Of a stretch of DNA of 64,000 nucleotides, positions 45,111-57,156 are shown piece after piece. Position 1 is the stretch's first letter, and every line of letters starts with the position of its first letter. The notes under the pieces were generated by a model that was not told where the DNA came from, did no database searches, and saw nothing but the letters and a program-made list of their open reading frames with translations. A program made the position numbers and the translations under genes. Origin of the DNA: Tanypteryx hageni (taxonomy: Eukaryota; Arthropoda; Insecta; Odonata; Petaluridae); the NCBI GenBank assembly GCA_028673005.1, contig CM054115.1, forward strand, positions 191,464,370 to 191,528,369, in the 5' to 3' direction.

Positions 45111-47055
45111 AACGGAAAAACTATTTGCCTATTTCCATTCTGGAAAGTAGGCTAAATATTTTTATATAGAAAAAGTGGGCGATTATGATTTTATTATGAG
45201 TGATTATTATAGTTTTATTATGATTAAATTTCATTTAAAAATTTTCTCCACGTATTGCCAGTAAGCGCTCTGCAGAAATATATATTCGTATTTTAATTTT
45301 TAAATTATGCATTGCAGTATATTATCTTCAATATATTTTTTATTTTTGAAGCACGCAAATAATGCTATTAAATCATTAAAATAACTTGTGGGGTCATAAT
45401 AATAACAATAAATCAAACTGCTTTTGCTACGGAATAATTTCAACCGTGAGGGAATTTGAGTGGAAGCAGCGCTGGAGGCGGAATCGAACACGGCTTCTGT
45501 CCTGTACCCTTAAGGGTTACGTTTCGCCTAATTGTATTTAGAAAATACCGCCTCCTCCTCTTCGTGGGCAGTTTATTCCTCAGTTTGGCAGAAACTAGGA
45601 CTGTGCCCTCCGGAAACACTCCAAAATGGCGGAACGGCTGCGTAGGTGCACGGAAATAAAAAACCCGTGCGATGGTCTTTTATTTCCACAAGGCGTTCCA
45701 GAGGAGTCGAGGGAATTGGAAAGGAACATCTCCATCCATTTATCTGTATCCGGGGACGACGCGTAGATCGATCGAGTTTTTCATTGTGCCACCAAGCGGG
45801 AAGCGCGAGAATGATCGATTTGAATTGTTTTTAGAAAGTCATGAAAACGAAACGCCATTTTCCAAAAAAAAGATTCGAATCGGGAAACCTCTGACTGTAA
45901 TTTTAAGTTTAATGTGATAATGTGGCTATAGTCAATAAGCCAACATAAACCTTATTTTATTTTCATAATTATTTCTGATAACGGTGAAGTTTATCGAAAA
46001 ATGTTTCGTCATATATTATCCAACTACAATACGATCAAGCTTAATATTATAATATCTCTTCAAAATTTCTACCTTTAATTAAAATTTTCGTTAATGACTA
46101 TCAAGCGTTTGCGTCATTTGCTGTACTTTATTTATATTTAAACAGGGATTTGTATTTCCATGTGGTTGTTCTACACTCATATGAACATTGTAAACGAAAT
46201 TTTCCATTCACTTCAACTTCCCGTCACGTATTTTTTTCGCCTCGCAAATAATAATGGGGCATAGCAAAAGATTTTTTGTTTGTTCGGTTTTGGTGTAAAA
46301 TGGATTTGGACGGCATCTATTCACCAAGAACTGTTTCCTCGAACCCACGGAATTTACAACGTTTTCGATGATTAGATAACTTATAATAAATCACGTTATT
46401 TTACATTGATATAATTTCCGTACTTTATGTATTATGATAACATTTAAAATACCCAAGCTTCGATTTTAAATTTTTTACCATTTGGGAACAATTCGGCAGT
46501 TTACATAAAAGAGTTCTCCGCATCAGTTCTGATCAGACGCTTGCCCACTGAATGAGTCACTCCTATTCGTAAATTTGATCTTCGCGACGCCAATGATTCT
46601 ATCGTTTGGACTTTTTATCGCGCTTCAGTCAAAAATATCCGCTCTCTGTCGCCTTTGAGTCTTCTTAACGTTCTCTTTCAGGAAATAGAATTCGAAATCT
46701 CTTTTCCTCTCTTTATTTGATTATTATTATGTAATTCTCCCCTTTCCTTTTCGCCGATCCATGGTGCGTACGAAAAGAAACATATCGAAACGAATCCAAT
46801 AGTTGGAAAAACAGCAACCACAGTGAAAATGAAAACACCTTTTAACTGTGAGTTTCACATCCTCCATACGCAGTAGTAAGCATTGTTTTCGTGAAAAATT
46901 TGGAATTCGTGATTTCATCGGAAATGCACGTTTTATGGTCCCCTGAATATGTTTCCATTATTTCCTCGGTGATGGAGTGATGTGAGTGGAATACTCTATG
47001 AGCTCTAGTTTAAAAAGTATTAATAAAATCAGCACAAAATTTTATAATAATATTT
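45111..47055. other. No gene recognised
   Basis: AT-rich with a mixed-composition block at 45,450-45,900 that contains overlapping short frames on both frames of the plus strand. None has a recognisable domain or clean splice borders. Confidence 0.45.
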
Positions 47056-47061
47056 TTTATT
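47056..47061 (-). promoter_or_regulatory. Candidate poly-A signal AATAAA
   Basis: AATAAA on the minus strand, 30 bases after the stop codon of the small open frame 47,091-47,366. The surroundings are AT-rich so chance occurrence is likely enough to keep confidence low. Confidence 0.3.
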
Positions 47062-47090
47062 AAAAAATCCATATTTGTTTATATATTTTT

Positions 47091-47366
47091 CTAAACATGG
47101 TCGACCGGAAGTAAATGTTTACTCCTGTCACTTTCCGTTTTCTCTGAATACATTTCCTTTAGGGCTTCATTCAGGGCCGTAGTTATACCTTTGAGGACAC
47201 GCATAGAATTATATTTGTTGCGTCCTTGAAATATTGTTAAAGAATGTGTTCGATCTATTGACGGTATGAGATATAGTGCTGCTGAATGCACTGTAATATT
47301 TCGCATACATATTACTAATACCCAAAAAAATAAAAATTGCCTAATTACCGTACATACATAGCTCAT
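47091..47366 (-). CDS. Hypothetical small secreted protein (91 aa), speculative terminal exon
   Basis: Not recognised. Begins at ATG 47,366 in a favourable context (AAAAATGAG) and ends with TAG at 47,091. The N terminus looks like a signal peptide: a hydrophobic core FLFFWVLVICM, then a polar stretch ending HSA before ALYLIP. The remainder is about 60 residues, moderately charged, with no cysteine pairs and no dibasic processing site. A splice-acceptor-like TTCCCTCCCAG lies 14 bases upstream of the ATG and an AATAAA lies 30 bases downstream of the stop, consistent with a last exon. It is also compatible with a chance open frame; no homolog was recognised. Confidence 0.25.
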   Translation of the reverse strand: MSYVCTVIRQFLFFWVLVICMRNITVHSAALYLIPSIDRTHSLTIFQGRNKYNSMRVLKGITTALNEALKEMYSEKTESDRSKHLLPVDHV

Positions 47367-47399
47367 TTTTACCAATACTGGGAGGGAATGTTGACATAA

Positions 47400-48209
47400 A
47401 CCAGAATTTGATTTGATTGTTAATAGTGTTGTTATAAAAGAATGTAATTCAAATGTAAAAGCGTTTGGGCTCTAATTAACAAATTTACACATGCCCTTAT
47501 ATTGTACTTTAGTCCAGAAACATTGCACATTTCGAATGTAATGGTTAAAAGGTTTTAAGCACATATTGTGTTTATTAATTTGGCACCAGTATTTTAAGAT
47601 CAAAGTAATAATTAGCTTTATCCTGCAATTTAGACATTTGGCATATGTATTTCCTGTATCGACGATGAGGAGGGGACGTGTAAAATGCCATTTTTGTGCA
47701 CCTCGTTTTCGGGAGGTCCTATTCTCAGTATACTCTGCATAAAACATCGTGCAGGCCCTCGCTTCGGTAATGAAAATATTTGTCATTACTCTCCAAGTCG
47801 TGAACAATTTAATTTCTATGAATTTTATTTGATTATTTTTTTGGATTGGATTGGATTTTTTGTAAATATTTTTTTTATCCATCTAAATTTATATTCAGTA
47901 CTTTGAATATCGCTAGGTGAATGCTTTGTTTCCGTTGCTATGGAAAAAGTTTAGAATTTTTTATAGCAACGCCCTTTCTGCGAACGGTAATCAATATATT
48001 GCTATCCATAGCAAAAAATGACAATTTTGTTCATTTAGTGATTTTTCAATGGAGAAATAGTTTCAAAATATTTTCCGTTTTGATTATTAATATTGCTTTT
48101 TTCTCAATCAAGATTGTATTTTCCAATAGTATTTCTTTAAGACGATGTTCACGAGAGTATAATAACTTTACACATTATTAAGAAGTAATATTTCTTCCTA
48201 AACTTATTA
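47400..48209. other. No gene recognised
   Basis: AT-rich. Frames at 47,472-47,882 (minus) and 47,921-48,181 (plus) have no family signature. Confidence 0.45.
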
Positions 48210-48397
48210 AACTGACCAGCTATTCATTACACTACCTCTTTTATACCCATTGCGAGGAGGCAGCACGGAATCAGCAGGTCGTAAGAAAAAAAGAGTAATA
48301 TAATTTGAATTATAAATCGATCTATAGATTGGGTAGTCACCTTTTTTCTAAAAGATTTTTAACTGACCAGCTGTTCCTTGTACAACCTCTAAGATGG
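48210..48397. repeat. Tandemly duplicated unit; second unit split by the MULE
   Basis: Unit 1 (about 48,208-48,300) reads AACTGACCAGCTATTCATTACACTACCTC through GGAATCAGCAGGTCGTAAGAAAAAAAGAGTAATATAA. Unit 2 starts at 48,361 (AACTGACCAGCTGTTCCTTG) and is interrupted at 48,397, resuming at 50,340 and ending GGAATCAGCAGGTCGTAAAAAAAGAGTAACATAA. Taken together the second unit is a diverged copy of the first. Confidence 0.75.
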
Positions 48398-48399
48398 TG

Positions 48400-48510
48400 A
48401 CAGGTCAGTTGCGTCCCGAACATTTGCGTCCCGGCCATTTGCGTCACGGACATTAACATCCCGGACATTTGCGTCTCCCGGTCATTTGCGTCCCTGGACA
48501 TTTGCATAGT
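48400..48510 (+). repeat. MULE left TIR, array of GCGTCCCGGACATTT units
   Basis: CAGTTGCGTCCCGAACATTTGCGTCCCGGCC and further degenerate units up to GTCCCTGGACATTTGC. Six or so copies of a roughly 15-bp unit. Confidence 0.85.
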
Positions 48511-48825
48511 AAGAAAACTTACAATTTTGGTTACATTTCTAGTATTCAAAACATTATTAATTCTTTCTAGATCGGATTTTCTGTATGGTAAAAGCCTACG
48601 AGTCTATCTACCTCGTACTACTATCGAAAGACAAGTTTCTCGATATGATGAGTTCGGTGAAAAATATGGATCATAGCAATTTTTTGCCAAATTTAAAAAT
48701 ATTTTAATAATAATTTATTTTTAATTAAAAAAACTAATTTATAAAAAGAAAATCACATTAGGATTTCAATTGTTAATTAGTTTTTTAATTAAAATAAATT
48801 ACCATTAAAATATTGTCTATTGTCT

Positions 48826-49604
48826 CCATGCCCAAGATGGTTTGTTCATCATTCCTCGTGTTTTTGCCTTTTTGCCCTATAAATCAAAGGATACATATGA
48901 TCGCTTTTTCAGTAGATTGTTGCAGATTCGACCTTAGCTCAATCCTCTGTCATTGTCGATAGACTTTCTAACGGGAGCAAGCACGAGTTTCATGGAGAAA
49001 TTTCCTAATGTAAAAACGGACTTATGCCTTTTCCATTTCACTAAATCAATATTCAAAAAGATTTGTGACCTTGGTTTCAGACAGCGGTATAAGGAAGATG
49101 AATATTTCAATCTGAAGATACGATGCTTCTCCGCATAAGCACTTCTTACAGTAGATGATGTAATTGAGGGCTTTCTTGAAATGAGTGACGACGATGATTT
49201 ACCTGCTGAGTTTGTCTCCTACTTCGAAACAACGTACATAGGCCAGGAAAGGGGATGGAGTGGAAATCGAAGAAGGCTTGCTCCTCATTTTGCCATTGAA
49301 TCTTGGAATGTTCATGAAAGGACAATCCACAACTTACCAGGATCTAATAATAATTTTGAGGGATGGCATAATGCCATTCAAAATTTAATCACGTCATCAT
49401 CCGTCTATCTGGAAATTGATTAACGCATTGAAGAAAGATGAAGTTCTGGAGCAAAAGAAGATACATGACTATGAGAGTGGTATTGAAGTGCACAATAGGT
49501 ACAAATGTGTAAACAAACGCTTGTTGACTGCAATAGAAAGATACAATTTTAATGACAATATAAATTTTTTAAGAGGAGTTACTCACATTACGCATAGATT
49601 TTAG
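48826..49604 (+). pseudogene. MULE transposase, catalytic and C-terminal part
   Basis: One frame from about 48,826: LHAQDGLFIIPRVFAFLPYK, YDRFFSRLL, NPLSLSIDFLTGAS (first catalytic Asp), NVKTDLCLFHFTKSIFKKI (the conserved CxFH helix), GFRQRYKEDEYF, LPAEFVSYFETTYIGQ, ESWNVHERTIHNLPGSNNNFEGWHN (containing the catalytic Glu), then after a one-base slip near 49,413 INALKKDEV, RLLTAIERY and LRGVTH. This is the usual order of MULE-domain transposases. Breaks: TAG near 48,938, TAA at 49,136, the frameshift. The N-terminal FLYWCH-like DNA-binding region is not recognisable. Confidence 0.85.
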
Positions 49605-50227
49605 TTTTGATATATATTTAATGTCAATATATTATGATGTGGTTCAATAAAACTTTTCAATTTTCTTCATTATTCATACTTTAATCATATACGAGTACAT
49701 GCAACACATTTTTCGAATGGGCATTAAAATATATAATGTTTGTTCTACGGCAAATGGACTTCGACAAATTTTCAGGAGAGATTATAGTTTCTTAATTAAA
49801 CCATATTTTGTTGTTTTTACCGCTGTTGGACATGAGATTTCATTTTTATCATGAGAAAGGTGTAAAATTAATGATTTTGGTAATAGTGCTTATAGGATAT
49901 GATTATTTGACTGGGAGATATATATCTTATGATTCACTAAATTTGTATTAGATTTGCATGAAGCAAATGAAGTAGATGTCAGTATGATTATATTTTGGTT
50001 CCCTTCTTATGTTTTTGGGGTTTATTATATATATGTATATTCAATATGCATAATAAAGGTGGAGTTTTGATGGAAAAATAGCAAATGCGAAGAGAAATAT
50101 AAAACTTAGGAATCGTACAGTTTCGATTTATACCAATAATTGTAACTTATGGTGAAAGTCATGTCCAGGCTGCATCAAATTTTTCTTCAAGGTAGCTCAA
50201 AACATCGTTTTCCGGTAACAACTGCTC

Positions 50228-50327
50228 GGGACGAAATTTCCACGGACGCAAATGTCCGGGGGACGCAAATGTCCGGAACGCAAATGTCCGGGGGACGCAA
50301 ATGTCCGGGACGCAACTGCCCTAGTAC
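50228..50327 (-). repeat. MULE right TIR, inverted array
   Basis: GACGCAAATGTCCGGGG units repeated about five times, ending GGGACGCAACTGCCCTAGTAC; the reverse complement of the left array. Confidence 0.85.
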
Positions 50328-50400
50328 CCTCTAAGATGGCCTTTGCTTGTAGTGCAGAGGGAATCAGCAGGTCGTAAAAAAAGAGTAACATAAGAACTAT

Positions 50401-52480
50401 TTCAATAATATTCATTAAACTATGTGGGTAAAGTCACATCAGATTTTTCTGTTGAGTTGTGAATGCATAGCAACAACTGAAATTCAGAATTAACAAATGG
50501 GCGATCACTAAGAAAAAGAATATTGTGTACGATTCAGGGTAGATTGTTACGGGGGACCACTCGCCGAAGCAAAAGAAAACACGCAATGCGTTTCTCCGGT
50601 AAGCTTTAGTGAGTATCCGCATACCATTACACTCGTCAAAATCAGGTAACTGGTACAAAATTCTAATGTATCCAACACATTACTTTCAGCATGCAGAGTA
50701 CTAAATATGATTGCAGTAGTGCTTCCAAGATGCTATCAACGTCTGCGTCCTCAAAAATAACTATCGCATAAATTATAAGTACTTTAAATAATTTTCACAG
50801 GGAAAAGGAATTTGGATCATTTTTCACATTGAAAAAATATGTAAACAGCGTTGTTATCTGTTGCTATGTATAACAAAATATCGATGCGCTATTAAATTAT
50901 TTAAATATAATAATAAATAAATTAAAATCGATCATCGGATTGTCAGAATCCACCGCGGGTTCGTTGAGGGAACGAGAAAGGGTGCGGGGAGAAAATGAAG
51001 CACGTCCATTCATAGACAATGCTTTATTCCAAACAACTGACGCTGTTCGTTGTTTCTCCGTCGCACAGTGGATAATTTAAAAATAAGAGGGAAAAAATTC
51101 TTCGTTTTTTCTGTAGAGTTGCGGCCTCTAAACGAACTACTTTCTATATTTTTCTTGTTCTGAAAGATAAATAATTGACTCTGTGAGGAAGTTTAGTAAT
51201 GAAATGTAATTATATGGTATAAAACAAGCTTAATATCTATGAAAATTGAATTTCTAATGCTAGAAAGTTTTATAAAACAGTAAAACAATAGAAAATATTC
51301 TACAATATAATGAAACAAAATCACAAAATAATAACAGTAATTACATTAATTAACTAATTAATTTTTTTCTGTAACTAGCATGGAAATATGTTCTTACTTA
51401 ATTTGGGTGTGCTGAGTTCAATGAAAGTTACAGAAAAGCTGTATCACATCAAATTTATTATATATGGTAATGTATGAAGTAAACATTTTCTGTGGTTTGC
51501 TGAAAATGTGCCATTATATAGTAGCATTTAAAACTCATTTTTAACTGTTTCCCCAGTATATGTAAGTTAAAACCATCTAATAACTAATAATTAAGTGATT
51601 GTAAAACAAATAATGACTGTGCATGCATTCACTGTTGGTCCCTCCCATATCAACCTCTCCCTCTTCATACCTCATTTTTAACAGTAATTATTTCCTCATA
51701 ATTATGAGTTACACGAAAAAACAGTGTAATGTATAACGGCAAATGACCTCACACGGTTACCATAATTTTACAAAATTTGTTAAATATTTAAATTTTGGCG
51801 ATGAATTTCTCCAAATCTCTAGGTGTCATGAACTTCTCAGTGGGATATTTGAATTCAGCAGAACCAAATTAGGTAAGAACATATTTTCATGCAAGATACA
51901 AAATACCTGACAAGCAGTGTTATTAATGATAATCATCCGCATTTCATGTGTGTGTGCGCGCGTGCGTATTTTTGGCTAATCAACCTCTTGGATTATTATA
52001 GCCATACTCCTTCCTCACCGAACACAATCGCAAGGGAGGAGGGAAACCCGGTGCCGATATTAGCCTACACTTAACGAAGAGCACCAAGGGCTCCAACGGC
52101 TTAACGACCCTTCCGAAGGACGGAGTGCTGACTTTGCGCGGCCTCCTAAAACCACACAAACGGAGGGCCGGGCCACCTGCATTTCAATTGTTTAGTCAGG
52201 TGAAGTAACTTCTTTGTTAGCCACTGGATTTTCTAGCAAATGAAATACTTAATCTGCAGCCAATCCGCTTTCTTTGGTGAGCGTTTAAAATAGCTGGAAA
52301 TAATAGGATCTGAAGACACAAGGAGCGTATTTAGCAAATCTTCATTTGGATGTTGCCTCGATGTCATTCGCGTATAAAATTATCTAATTTATAACAATAA
52401 AACGCTGATAAATTTTTGTCCCTCTTTTCTTAGCTTGAGTCTATATTATTATGTACTAGTGTTTAGATAATTTAAGTTTT
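50401..52480. other. No gene recognised; GC-rich patch 52,070-52,180
   Basis: AT-rich sequence. The patch around 52,075-52,175 (GGCTTAACGACCCTTCCGAAGGACGGAG) contains the short near-palindrome CCTTCCGAAGGACGG and looks like a fragment of a dispersed repeat, but I cannot assign it. Confidence 0.4.
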
Positions 52481-52499
52481 GGTTATCAACGCAAGGGCT

Positions 52500-52760
52500 T
52501 CTTCTGGCGTATAAGGCCTATAGTCAGTACGGTTTGAATCGATTTAACCGCCTTTCTAAACTTGGACGCTCTACGGAGCGTATCTTTGGTATATCCTTGA
52601 TAACTTTTGCTGGATCTTCCTTCCCCAAAGCCCTTAAACTTAGCTCCGCAGCCAACGACAGCTCCCGCAAAGTCCGCGTGTACCACAATGACGCGACTTT
52701 TTTTCGCTGTCTTTTTTGCAGCTTTTTTCGAATATTTTTAGTGGACGACTGCTACTATCA
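52500..52760 (-). pseudogene. Relic open frame, lysine/arginine-rich, unassigned
   Basis: On the minus strand an uninterrupted frame of about 75 codons reads RKKLQKRQRKKVASLWY, LRELSLAAELSLRALGKEDP, IRSVERPSLERRLNRFKPY, after which YRPYTPEEALALI appears in a neighbouring frame. The last phrase resembles a segment found in multi-copy arthropod transposon-associated proteins, but I cannot name the family. An alternative start ATG (MPRRNDSSSR) lies upstream in another frame. Confidence 0.3.
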
Positions 52761-52959
52761 TTCCGCCTCGGCATTTAAAAATATGGCAAAATTAGCGATT
52801 TTTGCAGTCAAGAAGCGTTGTTTTTCACAAAGCGGTTTGCGTTCCTATGACTCAGACCCCATCGTTCTGCAATACTATGTAAACGGCAAAATGGATTCTT
52901 TAAACTTATTTTTTCATATTCAAGGCACAATTTTTCAGTTTTAAGACGGCCTCGCTGTA

Positions 52960-53522
52960 TTTAAATAACTTTTCTCTTGATTGTACTTTTATTGGACTCA
53001 TCGTTTAGCAACCTCGCAAAACATCGTATAGCTCGAGATGTGACAGCACGAAAAATAATATTTTCAACAAACATACATGAACGCAAAGGAATGTTCATTG
53101 ATTTGAATAAATTTAAGTTCTAAATACATTCATAGTGGTGCCATTAGCAGAATGTTACGGAATATTTATTGTTTGGTGTATTAAATAACAAACTTAAGAA
53201 AAAAACGTCGATTTTCAGAGCCCAAAAAAGAGTTAATGGAAAGGTTCATTAAAATTTATTTCCTTATAAATAAAAATCAATACCTTGTTAAACGTGATCC
53301 ATACTCGAAATGAAAAATTCACCTCTTAAATTATCACATATTAAACCGTTCAATACGCCCACAACTCAGAGACTGACTAAGTCTCACGCGGTGCGAGGTG
53401 ATGACTCAACTTTGCGGTGATGACAAATTGTAACTGAAATGTTCTTAGCACTACTATTGATGAAGTATAATTCCCTGTGTTAATAATAATGCATACATGC
53501 TAAATTTTTAACTTTTACATTA
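52960..53522. other. No gene recognised
   Basis: AT-rich spacer left of the GC-rich LINE. Confidence 0.5.
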
Positions 53523-53688
53523 CCTCGGAAAAACATTTTTTACCATGATATACTCTTATGATCTCTCCAACTGAGGTAGTGGTTGGTCCCCGTCGCATTT
53601 CCAGCTTAGATGCCAATGAGAGTCTTGCTCCGTTAACTGGCTCGGTTACACCCTTTATGCCACTTTGTTAAAGGAGCATCAACCCTCC

Positions 53689-55505
53689 CTACAAGTGGGG
53701 TCGCTTGTTCCTAGGGAGGGTTTCTTGCGAATTAAGGCTGGCGATGTGTCGTTTGTAGCGGTCCCAACACCTAACCTTGATGTCGCCTAGCATTTGCACC
53801 TCTTTGTGCTTTGATGAAGCTGCCTTGCAGTAGAATTCCTTGGACATCCTCGGCAGGAGGATGCCCTGGGATTTCAGGTTTCCGTCTAAATGCATCCGGC
53901 TGACGCGGTCGTATCTGCCACGACCGAGTATCAACCGGAGTGCATTCGTTTGCACTACTTACAGCCTGTAAAAGGTAGTCTTAGGAGCCCCAGACCAAAC
54001 CGGAGCTGGTTACGTGATGATGGCCCTCACGTAGCTAGAGGCGTCTCTTGGTATTAGCCGACAAGACACCTGGGCACAGGAGCGGATGAAGGAATTCCGC
54101 TGCAGCGACGGAGAGTTGTCGAAAGACGACGTATGGGATGATGTCGTCCCCGGAAGCCCTCCTCAGCCCAAGGCGACTGATCACTGCAATGATCTCGCAA
54201 GCCTCGAAGTGAGGGAGCTCCGCGGCATCAAGCAAGGGGCCGCGATCTAGCGTTTCCAGCTCAAGCGCGATGCCCTCCTCGACCGCGTCTGACTCTGCTG
54301 TGGCCGGGTTTGGGCAAAATACCCCCTCCAGGTATTACGCCATAATCCCGACTTTCTCCTCCGGAGTCCTCGCGACGTAGTCTCCCTGGACGATCAGGGG
54401 GTCCCGCCGCTGGGTACCGCAAAGCCTCCTACAGGTTTTCCAGATGGACTGGTCCTCCAGGGAAAGCGTGGAGAGATGGAGTTCCCACGCGCTTGAGCGC
54501 ACGTCTTGCAACATGCCTCGGACCTTCCTGGTGAGGGAGTACAACTAGAGCCTAAGGTCAAATGTACGTTGGCGCAGCCACCTCCGCCGCACTTTGTTGC
54601 GCTGCGTGATCATCTCCCTGACGACACGACGCAAAGCAATGTATATACACCCTGCTACTACCACCTTCGGGATCGCGGTGTCCATGGCCTGCTGGACGGT
54701 GGTGGTGAGAAGGTCGACCATTTAGTCTGCCGCCGCACACGTCCTAGGCGGTGTTGGGCCGATCGGCAGCCTCTCCGCGATGAATTCACGGAAGTGCTGC
54801 CAGTCGGCACGAGCTAGGTTCATACGCTGCAAAGGTGGTTTGTGCACTGGCGTGATCCCCTGAAGTAGCAGGGTCGGATTATGTTCAGAGGACATGTAGC
54901 AGATATAACGCATGCTAAGAGATGCCCTGGTGTTACTGATGACAGCAACATCGAGGACGTCCCCGGAAGGCAGATGAGGTGGGCTCTGATGGCAAGAACA
55001 CCGTGAGCCCATCTTCATCAGCCAAGTCTTTCAGCCGCACGCCCCTCGGTTTGGGGACTCTGGAATGCCAACTAATGTGCTTGGCATTCAAGTCCCCGAT
55101 GACGGTCAAGGGGGGCCATCCCCGACGACATCCATGACCTCATGCGGATTCCACGCACTCCTCGGCGGATAATACACCACGGAGTCCCTGATCTATCCTG
55201 TACAGGTCCTGATGTCGGCGGATAGAGCCTCCATCGATCTGTAGATTCGCACCAGATAGGGGCAATCCTCCACAGATCGGTGGATCAGCAGTGCCGAGCC
55301 ACCGTGCCTCTCGCGCGTGGCAGGTTGGCTGGCCCTGTCTTAGCGATTGATCGCCAAGCAAGGGATTTTCAAAACATCCGCCGGGCGTAGGTGTGTCTCG
55401 TTCACGGCGGTGACGATGGCGTGTTTCTCTTTCAGGAACGCCCGAAGTTCTTCCGTCTTCTCCTTGACTCCTCGGGCGTTCCATTGTACTAGAATGCTGC
55501 ATCAT
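53689..55505 (-). pseudogene. Jockey-group ORF2, endonuclease and partial RT
   Basis: Minus strand from 55,505: SILVQWNARGVKEKTEELRAF (the typical Jockey/R1 endonuclease start), VNETHLRP, then degenerate; LPSGDVLDVAVISN (endonuclease block), WQHFREFIAE; KVRRRWLRQRT; LWKTCRRL-type segment; EEKVGIMA; RLGLRRASGDDIIPYVVFRQL (RT start, family pattern KAPGxDxIxxxxLK). The reading then jumps at about 54,020 to the C-terminal WSGAPKTTFYRL and QTNALRLILGRGRYDRVSR. The whole finger/palm with YxDD is absent, along with several frameshifts. Confidence 0.75.
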
Positions 55506-55519
55506 CCCCTAATCTCCAT

Positions 55520-57156
55520 TATTGGATGATGGGAGGTGCTCCATGACAAACTCCTCCAATAGAGAGAGGAGGAGTTGGCCGGACGTTTAGGAGATGTATT
55601 TTCCCAACATCCCACAAATCATCGCCACCGTGCGCCAGAAGTCGGGGTCCTCTTCGGATCGGACGCCCTCTAGTGCACAACTCTGCGGCATGCTTGTCTT
55701 GGCCGATTGGGTTGGGCCTTTTTCTGGGGCCACCCCGGCGGTCTCAGTTGGCCGAATGACCACCCGTGCATCTGCCTCGGGCTTGGCCTTTGGTGGAGTT
55801 GCTAGAAGTGCCGTGGCGGGGCCTTTGTTGGAGGCCACATTCTCCACGGCAACAACTTTGTCGGGCATCGCCTGCTGTTCCCTCTCTTTGGCCGCCCTGC
55901 GCCTCTCCTTGTTGAGAGCGTTGGCCAATGGCTTCTTAGGGGCCGGCTCCTTTCGTCTGATAACGGGACCAGGAGTCGGCCGAGACAAAACATTAGCAGT
56001 GGAAAGGCCCGACTACTGAACCGGCTCAGCACCTTGCTGCTGAACTGGGGATGGGGCACTAGCCGACGGAGTCGGCTTGGAAGTGTCCTCAGCCACTGCG
56101 GAATTGGGACGGGAGGTGTCCACTTTTCCCAAGGGAGCGGCCTTAATCTTTAGGAGGGACAGAGCAAAATTCGGTGCCTTTCCCGGCACCGACTTCCAGA
56201 CAGGTTTCTGCTGCCCTTCCTCGTATCTTCGGAGTGACTCCAGCTCGAAATCTTCACCGCACACCTTGCTGAGCTCTTCGGCGATCGTCATATGTGAGAG
56301 GATCCTGTGCACCTTAATCAGTGATACGCGGACTCTCAATCTTGCTCCCTTGTCAAGACGTTGTCCCTCTGGGGCGGTTTTCTTTCCCCACCCCCAGCAA
56401 GAGGGCGGGAAGGCTTCTGTCTCTAGCTCTTCGTTTCTGCATGGTAGTAAACTCTCCATCTTCGTCCATGTTGACGGCAGACTCACCACCGAGGATTGGG
56501 GCGGACCGGCCTGCCAAAGATGCGTCAGAGGGGGCAGATTTTTTCCCCTCGGTCTTTTTGCGCTTACCGAGAACTCCGTCCGTCGAGTCCATAGACACTT
56601 CCGGAGCGGCGGTGGATTATTAGCCCTGCAAAGGGCCAGTTGAGCCGACATGGGTGGTGGCGATTTCGGGCATCGGGCGACCAATGGGAGGGAGCAGAAT
56701 TGCCTTACGGGCTGTCGAAGTACCGAATGATCCTCCAACGGAGGCGTTTTCAGTGCTTTGCTTCACTAGGGGTACTACCGCGGGCATGACCCCGCTAGTG
56801 CCTACTGAATCATTGACTTTCTGGCCCTGGGCGGAGGTAGAGGGGAGGGCCTCTATGCCAACCGGGGCAGCAGCATACGGTGCGATCTTGGCGCATAACA
56901 GCCTGTACTTCGCTGGCGTGACTCTGCCGAACGATGAGCCGCTTGAGGGTGACGACGACCGGGAGTGAGCGGAAGCAAGTGGGAGGCTTCCTTCAGTATG
57001 GGCAGCAGTCAAAACCGACCCTTTCGGGTCAATTTGCACGAGAAGAGTGGTACTCTCAATTTTACTGGTATCTGGGCCCTTTTTAATGCCATGAAAAGAC
57101 TCGGAGACTGACCTCGGAAGACTATGCTCCACCGTGCCGGTTGGAGACAAGGGCAT
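55520..57156 (-). pseudogene. Jockey-group ORF1 (gag-like)
   Basis: Starts at ATG 57,156 (MPLSPTGTVEHSL). The N-terminal part is Ser/Pro/Ala-rich and low in predicted structure. A stop at about 56,620 is followed in other frames by a Lys/Arg-rich segment with GKRKKTEGKKSAPS, and by the C-terminal frame ANALNKERRRAAKEREQQ, DPDFWRTVAMICGML, LLLSLLEEFVMEHL up to NNGD, directly before the endonuclease. No zinc knuckles were found. Identification rests mainly on position before the endonuclease and the hydrophobic C-terminal helix typical of such ORFs. Confidence 0.55.

Larger units (their letters stand above)
48398..50327 (+). mobile_element. MULE (Mutator-like) DNA transposon with tandemly repeated TIRs
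   Basis: A 1,930-bp element flanked by CCTCTAAGATGG on both sides (48,386-48,397 and 50,328-50,339), slightly longer than the 9-bp duplication typical of MULEs. Both ends are built from inverted arrays of CATTTGCGTCCCGGA-type units (left about 48,405-48,508; right about 50,230-50,317), with terminal CAGTTGCGTCCCG. Between them is a broken MULE transposase. The flanking duplicated unit supplies a ready empty-site comparison that confirms the boundaries. Confidence 0.88.

Noticed and set aside
48398..48510. CRISPR-like array of regularly spaced repeats
   Set aside because: Units are contiguous without unique spacers and mirrored at the other end of a MULE transposon; the sequence is eukaryotic.
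48337..48549. Minus-strand frame with repeated QMSG/QMAGTQMFGTQ units
   Set aside because: Translation of the MULE terminal repeat array, not a real repeat protein.
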